Source: Imbricaverruca yamaguchii
Taxonomy: Eukaryota > Arthropoda > Thecostraca > Neoverrucidae
Direction: 5' to 3'
Assembly (NCBI GenBank): GCA_034440575.1
Contig: JAOTOL010001625.1
Coordinates: forward strand, 2,998,501 to 3,062,500
DNA length: 64,000 nucleotides
Below the pieces are notes generated by a model that did not search any database, was not told the DNA's origin, and saw only the letters and a program-made list of their open reading frames with translations. The translations under genes and the position numbers were made by a program. Each line of letters begins with the position of its first letter. The first letter of the stretch is position 1. Of this stretch, positions 57,770-64,000 are shown piece after piece.

Positions 57770-58650
57770 CCTCACACGCCAACTTTCAGCCCTGGGTGAC
57801 CTCTGGGGTCAGATTTAGAGGTCATCCTAGGTCGCCTATTTTTACCGACTTGACAACAATCAAATGCATATATCTTAGATGTTAATTACTTAGCGGAACG
57901 ACATTGGTGTTAAAGTGCGCAGAAACTCTTGGCCATTCAGAAATATGGCAAAAGTTGCACGTGACCTCTCCGTGACCCTTGCCCTAACGAGGTCAAAGTA
58001 TAAAAATGCACTTTTCTATATGTTTGCCTGTCCCTAATTCGACTAAACATGGCTGAATTAATGGTCGTGATATTATCTAAGAAAGTGCAAAAAAGAAAGG
58101 CGGAGACTCTAAAACTGTTTGAGATATCGGCCTTTGAGTAGGTATTGTCATAGGACCAAATCAAAGCATGCCCCGAGGCTATTTACCATATTATCGATGA
58201 TAACTCTGGTTTCCTTGGTCCGATTATCGTCAAATTTGGTGGGCAAATCATCGGTGGCAAGCAGAACTGTTCTTCAGATTTTCAAGTTGACCTGACCTCA
58301 CATGACCTGGCAGTGACCTCTCCATTACAAGCCAACAGGGAAACAAAAATATTTTCCTGAACAAAAACGCTGAATTTGGCTCGTACAGGCTATATTACCT
58401 AGTTTTAGGTTAGGCTACTCCAAACGAGCCAAGTTTGATTCTGAACAAGTGTCCTCTGCAAGGTCACGTGAGGTCACTATGAGGTCATGTCATACTTTCG
58501 TCAATAACTTTATATAGAATCAAGATAGAGAAATAATTTTAATGCCACCGAGATCCTCTGGTTTGTCATGATGTATAATATGATCTTGCTAGGTCATCAC
58601 TTGACCTCGGTTTAGGGTGACCTGGAGGTCAACTGGGGTCAGGATCAAAT
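57770..58650. repeat. AGGTCA/TGACCT-rich segment
   Basis: About twenty AGGTCA or TGACCT half-sites, including direct repeats spaced by 4 at 58293-58308 and by 4 and 5 at 58461-58487. Similar in character to 13.25-14.3 kb. No gene seen. It may be an ancient dispersed repeat. Confidence 0.6.
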
Positions 58651-58733
58651 GTTCAGCTAGCTAAGTCATGTGATACATCAATCAACGCGGCCTGACGAGG
58701 AAAATACGATTGTAACAAAATTATATTTCTATC

Positions 58734-58739
58734 TTTATT
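58734..58739 (-). terminator. candidate polyadenylation signal of the DDE-like gene
   Basis: AATAAA on the minus strand about 170 bases after the last conserved residues of the broken gene at 58910-61008. Context is AT-rich; supported only by position. Confidence 0.3.
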
Positions 58740-58909
58740 TTGGCAAAAGTTATTCGCAAAAAAATATGTTTCCGCGATTTTTTTAGCCTGAATATATTGT
58801 TTCAGCTCGTGTGCGTTTCGTACTAGCATTTTATCGGGAGGGCCAGTACATTTTTCTGAGATGCAAATAGCCGCGACCATAAAACAAGTTGAACAGCAGT
58901 ACAGTATAT

Positions 58910-61008
58910 TCACGAAGAACTACCAACCTTTTTCGCCACACGTACCTCACGGCCCGTCTCGCTGCCGGAAAACCATCTCACAACCACCATACCATTACGT
59001 GGAGACGGAGTAACACGATGGACATTCCTTGTTCCCGGTATTGTGCGAGCAGCTGCGAATCTGTCATTCAACGCTTTGGTTTCTTTGACCCACTCGGTTT
59101 TGGGAAAATACTCCACGCACTACCCGTGCCGGTGGCATGGTTTTTTACAAACTGATAAAACTGGTCCGGGGTCTCAATCAGAGTTCCTTGCAGACTTGCC
59201 TTTTTAGCTAACCTTTTCAACGTCTCACCAATGCCATCACACGGTCCCTTTCCGTGAGCGGTTGTGAAGAAATGCCACTCGGCGTCTATTCCAAAGTCGA
59301 CGGAATGCTCTGCCAAATTTAGGAAATTCTTACAATTTTTGTCTTGCGAGGCAGCCCCATCTGAAAAATAAAATATCTTCTTGGGGCGCTGGTCTAATTC
59401 TGCTTCCAGGCGCTCAATGAGTTTTCCTTGAAACGGGTGGACAGCCACAGTATCATGCGTCAGGCAGTCGGAAATGGCAGAGCAAGAAAAATGTTTGAGG
59501 TCCCCTGCGTTGTTTCGCCAATAAGCCACAAACGAATGGATTGTCACCTGCAGTTTGTTCCAGTGATGGGACTGTACCTCATCCTGTGTAACCATAGCGT
59601 AGTTTTCGGAAAAAATATCCAATAACAATTACCTCTGCAGAAGCTAGTGTTTCCTTTAGGCCATTCAGATAATTGCCTTGGGCACGGGCGACAAAATCAT
59701 GCTTTACAAGTATTTCCAGCTGCTCGCCAAATGATCGCACAAAATCTTCAGAAGTTTGCATAACCACCTCTAAGGTGGACCTATCAGTCCACTTTCCACT
59801 ATCAGTCCACTTTCGGTACTCAATGTTATCGATTTCTCGGTTATCATACTCAGCCAAAATTTGTTCGGCGAATTCCGACACTTTTGGGCATTCTTCACAT
59901 TTACGCTCCTTACAAAGCAACGATGGCGGGTTACACTGAACCTGAGCCAAACAATGATGATAGGATGCCAGCTGAACCCCATTCAGAGTGATGTCGCTTA
60001 CCTTGCCACCAGCCATCATTAACTTCACGTTCTCATGATGCACGCATACGCACACACAATGGGTACCGCTCGCACCTGCCAGTACACATTCCCCCGGACG
60101 TAGCTCCGCAAATTTGGAAAAGCCTATTTTTTGTTGCGGGTACAGATCCTTAAAACATCGATAGGCCTCTTTTAGGTTGCAGAGGATAAGGCGTTTCTGT
60201 ACTCGCTCCCTTTTGCCTGTAGTTTTGCTCCGGACAGAAACGAAGTCTTTAGTTCCAGGCATTGCACGACTCGCGTCTTCGCTTCTGTAGAAGTCCCTCA
60301 CTAGTTCTGCAGTCTCACTTTTAAGCACTTTTCCAGGCCTCGGATTCGGAACCGAGAGGCACCCTGACGCTTCTTGCAAGCGTTTGGCGCACCTTGCTTG
60401 ATGGTGCGACGCACCAAACTCTTCCATCAGCTGGCGAATTGTCCATGAACTTGGCGCTACCGTCAATATTTGTATTTTTTCACTTGGTTTATCAGTGGTT
60501 CTGAATTTCTGTCGCAGCTGCTCCATCATTTCTTGAAAACTTTTTGCTTTCTGTTTTTCGTCTTCGTCGGTGCAAGGGACGGACTCTGTATCGATACTTC
60601 AAACTCGTTTCTGGAAAACCGCTGTGATTTTGGACATCTTCGTCCGTCTGTACTTCTTTGAAGTTCGTAGCCGTTTCTGCTTGATTGGGGTCTCACCAAG
60701 TGCCTGTGCGGACTGGTCTATGGCATCTACTGTTTGGTCTACATCTGTAGAATCGGTATTTGAAGGTGCTGCCTCTGGTTGGAGAGATCCGTTACTGTCA
60801 TCGGCCGTCTGAAGCACTGATGTTCCCGGTTCCGCTGGTGGCTTCTGCGGCTCCCGCTGTTTGACTGGATCTGACGGTCTTCTCTTCGAAAGCGCCAGTC
60901 GGCAGGAAGTGCATAAGTATTTGCTCCGATCTAAGTCGAGATCCGGGTTTTGTTCGATCCATTTTGTAATCACCGGTCTACAGCCATGTTTTACAGTTTT
61001 AACCCTGT
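58910..61008 (-). pseudogene. DDE-like transposase-related protein, unclassified family, broken
   Basis: The minus strand encodes about 690 residues. The start is truncated: the frame is open upstream of the first ATG (60973), reading KHGCRPVITKWIEQNPDLDL and YLCTSCRLALSK, a cysteine-rich finger. A low-complexity linker follows to about 60560. The middle reads SASRAMPGTKDF-like and KRLILCNLKEAYRCFKDLYP; cysteines cluster at about 59930-59890 (CNPPSLLCKERKCEEC). The core (59628-59100) has LLDIFSENYAM, HWNKLQVTIHSFV, SDCLTHDTVAVH, FYFSDGAASQDKNCKNF and HFFTTAHGKGPCDGIGETLK. The ordered Asp residues in FSENY, FSDGAAS and CDG contexts suggest a DDE fold. The end, TIPGTRNVH, is in a shifted frame. 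Breaks: TGA at 60599-60601 and frameshifts near 59610 and 59110. I recall similar uncharacterised proteins in arthropods and cnidarians but know no firm superfamily name. Confidence 0.7.
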
Positions 61009-61011
61009 GTC

Positions 61012-62417
61012 GAAGTAAGGGATTTAAACTGCTTGCTCAGCTCCTCAACCATCTCACTATCCTCACCCAATGTAGTCCCGTTTACTTCCAGTGGACCAAT
61101 TGTGCTAGAAACTTTACTCAGCTTGTAGAGACTAAAGAACTTTTTATTGTCCCCATTACAGTTTCTGGCTAAATCCAGTTCTTTTACTTGCTTGGCTGCT
61201 CTGATTTTTTTTTTTACTTCACAGTGTCTCTAGCTTTTCGATACGCCTTTAGATTGGCGACATTTGAGGCTTCTTTAAAGACTCTAAATGCAATTTTCTT
61301 AGCCTTAATTGCTTTTATTAAGTCTGGTGTAAGCCACGCTGGCTTTCCTATCCTTCTTTTGCGTCTTGGCTTTTGGGGGACATGTCTAATCTGAATTTCC
61401 TTCAAGTAGGATTTGAACTTTTCTCACATTTCACAGGCATTTAAATTGGAGAATTATTCTTCCCATCTGATGGCACTTAAAGCCGCTCTCATGCAGTCAA
61501 AGTCTGCTCTGTTGAAATCTGGAACCTTTACCAAATTATCCTTAATAATTTCCTCTACATGTACCTTGAATCTAACTATGTTATGTTCACTTCTTCTCGG
61601 AGTTTCTCCTACAGTTAAGTCTTGAACCAAGTCACTTAAATCCGAAAATACAAGGTCCAAGAATGAGCCATGTCTGGTAGGTTCCGATGCAAACTGATGT
61701 AAGAACAGGTCCTCTTCAAGGCATTTCCTAAACATTTTGGATGATGGGAGCCAACACCAGCATTTTCATAACCTTATAGATTAAAGTCACCAAGAATAAG
61801 GCACTTCCTCTTAAAGTTTCTACTGATTTCCTCACAAATCACCTTGTCAAGCTCCAGTTGCTGAGAATGTGGCAGGGTTCCTGATCGGTAGAAAGCTCCT
61901 ATCCTCAGTGTATTGCTGTTGCCTTTTCCCACAGTGACATCAAGCCAAATGGACTCCACAGACACATTTTTATCCCCACCTGCTACTTTTTGAGAACTGA
62001 ATAAGCTATTCATATAGAGCATTACACCACCCCCTTTCATTGCTGGACCCCTATTGCACGAAAACATATTGTATCCCTGGATCTCATAGTCCTGCAAGTT
62101 ATCTCCAAAATACCCTTCACACCAAATACCCATGCCTCCGTAATGCAAACAAAATATGGTTCCTCCTCAGCAAGATATCACTTGAACTCATTAAATTTTG
62201 ACCGGATACTCTGAGCATTAAACATCATACACTTAACAAATGCTCCATAACCACCTTTGGCTTTTTCATACTGATGAGTTCTTTTATCACTAGATGAACT
62301 ATCACTCTGTCTCCTTGAACTACTGCTGTCCCTATTTGCTGACTTCGAGGTTCTATTGCCTTGGCTGACACTATTGGAATATTCCTGAGTTGGCAATGCA
62401 ATTTCATCCCTCCCCAC
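61012..62417 (-). pseudogene. CR1 ORF2 5' half: AP-endonuclease and linker
   Basis: Endonuclease for target nicking. In order: KCMMFNAQSIRSKFNEFK (about 62180, the N-terminal NAQS motif), an in-frame stop, YFVCITEAW, NMFSCNRGPAMKGGGVMLYM, IWLDVTVGKG, RIGAFYRSGT, KCLILGDFNL (about 61780), TRHGSFLDLVFSD and RSEHNIVRFKV (His of the catalytic pair, about 61580). The linker runs from PAWLTPDLIKAIKAKKIAF to NCNGDNKKFFSLYKLSKV and ends at 61012. Stops and frameshifts lie at about 62178, 61760, 61445 and in a T-run at 61210. The RT domain is absent. Confidence 0.88.
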
Positions 62418-62424
62418 CCCAATT

Positions 62425-62975
62425 CTTAGTTTCCCTGAAGGACATACTCGTACACTTTGCCTAACACATGGACCCCCTTCTCAGAGAAGTGCAGGCCATC
62501 CCTCTGATAGAGGTCCCACGATGCATAAAACCTGCACCACTCGTCTACAAATGTGAAACCTAGCTCATGACAGAGCTTACCTACCCTGGCGTTGGCTGCC
62601 AGTGCCCTAGAGCTCCTCAGGGGAGGTTCTAGCCCTAGGCAAAATTGCTGTTACAATGACTCTATTGTTACCCCTCAAGGTGGCCAGAAGGGGCCTGTAG
62701 TCCCGCAGAAGCTCCTCACTCCTAGCAGGACCTATGTTATTTACCCCTACGTGCACTATAACTGTACTAAACTGGTGATCACTGGTGACCTGTGCCACCA
62801 CTGGTACCAGGTCCTTCACCTTGGCACCAGGCCTGGTGATGCACCTCCTGTCCCTCCTACCTTTACAGAATACCCGATCTAAATGTCGCACGCGAGAGTC
62901 GCCGACGACCAGCACTGACTCCTTACTACTACTATCCTGGGGGCAGGATAACAGATTCAGCCTAGGATGCAAAAT
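62425..62975 (-). pseudogene. CR1 ORF1 with SGNH (GDSL-like) hydrolase domain
   Basis: ORF1 of many CR1-group LINEs carries an esterase-like domain of uncertain role in retrotransposition. Seen here: SVLVVGDSRVRHLDRVFC with the nucleophile Ser in GDS (block I), VIVHVGVNNIG (the GxN block), VIVTAILPRAR, then after a frameshift at about 62607 VDEWCRFYASWDLYQRDGLH and FSEKGVHVLGKVYEYV. The DGLHFS block supplies the Asp and His of the triad. All catalytic landmarks survive; the frame is interrupted once, and any domain upstream (coiled coil or PHD) lies beyond the fragment. It stops just before 62425. Confidence 0.88.
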
Positions 62976-62990
62976 CTATATTTCCATGTA

Positions 62991-64000
62991 ACTAGGTGGA
63001 TTAATATAGGTGCACAATTGATGCAATGGCGTAATTACGGTACAATGGATCTACCGTTTCCTTGGTGAATCACGTTCAACATCCAGCATGCAACATCAGG
63101 AAGTTTTAGATGACCGAACATGAGTATGTTTTAGGGGGTCCAACATCAGCTGGTTAGGGCAGGTTCAGTTAGGATATTTTTGTAATTTGACATCAGTGTT
63201 CTTTGTTGGCCACCCAAAACCCTATTTCCCCCACACTTACCATACTTTTATGGGGTGGGGGGATAGCATGTACTGTCTTTGTCAAAATTAGTGTTTTTTT
63301 CCTAGTGTTTGAAAAAATATCCTTTGAACGATATTAATGTTATTTCTTGGTTAATTCTTTTTAAATAGGTATCAGCTCATGAACTTGAACTGCTGATTTG
63401 CTCAGTTTGCAGATAATTATGTGAATTTAAGGAATTTGTAAATGTTAAGTGTGGTGAGGGAGGGGGATGATGTGTGGCCGGATCCATGGCCAGAAAGAAA
63501 CTAACGGACCGATCACTGGGAGGCCATCTGCGTATGCCAAAGATGAAAAACGGGAAGTGCTCTGGACTCGCATCCTGAGCCTTAGCGGCCTGACGGTTCC
63601 CACCGAGTAATTCTTCCCAAAATGCAGAGAGATGGATGCAGCTTTCTGTACTCACCATGCCCAAGAACCCCACAATCTCAGCGGACATCCAAAAGTCATT
63701 GGAAGTTTGCACCAGGTGTTGGAATCAAGATTAACTTCCACAGATAAAATAACATTAAGTGCTTTGCGAGGATCCGGACATTTGTTCACGGACTGGTAGG
63801 TAAACAACAAGGCGAACGTCGCCAAGCTCGCAAAGCGGCAGCAGCGAAAAGCTGAGCAGTTCGCTCAGTGACTGCGATGTGTGAGCCGCACTTGGTCGAC
63901 ACTTCACCTTTAGATTAGTGTTTGAATCCTTCATCGTTTGGACGTATAGGTGCATCACCTGCCGTTGATCATATAGCTGCATATCAGGACTTTTTTACAC
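62991..64000. other. no gene recognised
   Basis: Short frames on both strands, no domain. The CR1 ORF1 upstream part might be expected here, but I see no coding continuation beyond 62990. Confidence 0.45.

Larger units (their letters stand above)
61012..62990 (-). mobile_element. CR1-group LINE fragment (ORF1, endonuclease, linker)
   Basis: Contains the SGNH-hydrolase ORF1 and the first half of ORF2 but stops abruptly at 61012 before the RT, directly at the 5' edge of the DDE-like gene. LINEs are normally 5'-truncated, so loss of the 3' half indicates a rearrangement or insertion at this junction. Confidence 0.85.

Noticed and set aside
63377..63982. Minus-strand frames of 111 and 75 codons near the window end
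   Set aside because: No domain, no splice structure, different frames; not distinguishable from chance.

Overview
This is a eukaryotic, almost certainly arthropod, genomic window. No bacterial-style gene order, rRNA gene, functional tRNA gene or CRISPR array is visible. The evidence is long microsatellites (CA and TA), tRNA-derived SINEs, several LINE lineages, hAT and TTAA-inserting DNA transposons, spliced coding signals (GT-AG, Kozak context) and dispersed CCTAA-rich tracts like the arthropod TTAGG repeat. A crustacean is my best guess, from repeat style only; I cannot name a species.

Layout: 0-2.6 kb holds unassigned sequence, a LINE 5' fragment and a 17-bp degenerate array. 2.6-3.05 kb holds a complete SINE and a CA microsatellite. 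3.1-14.1 kb is a nested stack: repeat B, then a TTAA-type element (element A) split by a full-length 6.4-kb I-like LINE (4099-10477, minus strand, with target-site duplication), then second copies of B and A, repeat family C, and a 0.6-kb tandem duplication. 14.9-19.06 kb holds a hAT transposase gene with TATA box, candidate introns and a zf-TTF-like N-terminus, broken by two in-frame stops. 19-28 kb is mostly repeats, including a truncated SINE with perfect duplication, an RT relic and degenerate minisatellites. 28.9-30.6 kb is a GC-rich island: a 48-bp minisatellite, a short exon encoding a signal peptide followed by a strong splice donor (29851-29931, the best candidate for a host gene), and a 22-bp minisatellite.

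31-44 kb is dispersed repeats, a TA microsatellite, inverted repeat pairs and a 0.5-kb foldback element. 44333-49486 is a 5.15-kb hAT-like composite bounded by matching termini and a perfect 8-bp duplication; it carries B, A, C, an inverted A and a recent tRNA-Val-like SINE. 50-55 kb holds a diverged SINE, repeat C, a 115-bp tandem array and a possible P-type transposase relic. 55.2-57.4 kb is a 5'-truncated CR1-like LINE, followed by an older LINE relic in the opposite direction and an AGGTCA-rich segment. 58.9-61.0 kb is a broken gene of a DDE-like family that I cannot assign to a named superfamily. 61.0-63.0 kb is a CR1-like LINE fragment with an SGNH-hydrolase ORF1 and endonuclease.

The genes do not form a pathway; the window is a record of successive insertions whose relative order can be read from nesting and target duplications. 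The items most worth following are the signal-peptide exon, the DDE-like family, the repeated AGGTCA direct repeats with 4-base spacing carried by element A, and the shared 3' tail between SINE families and possibly the LINE.
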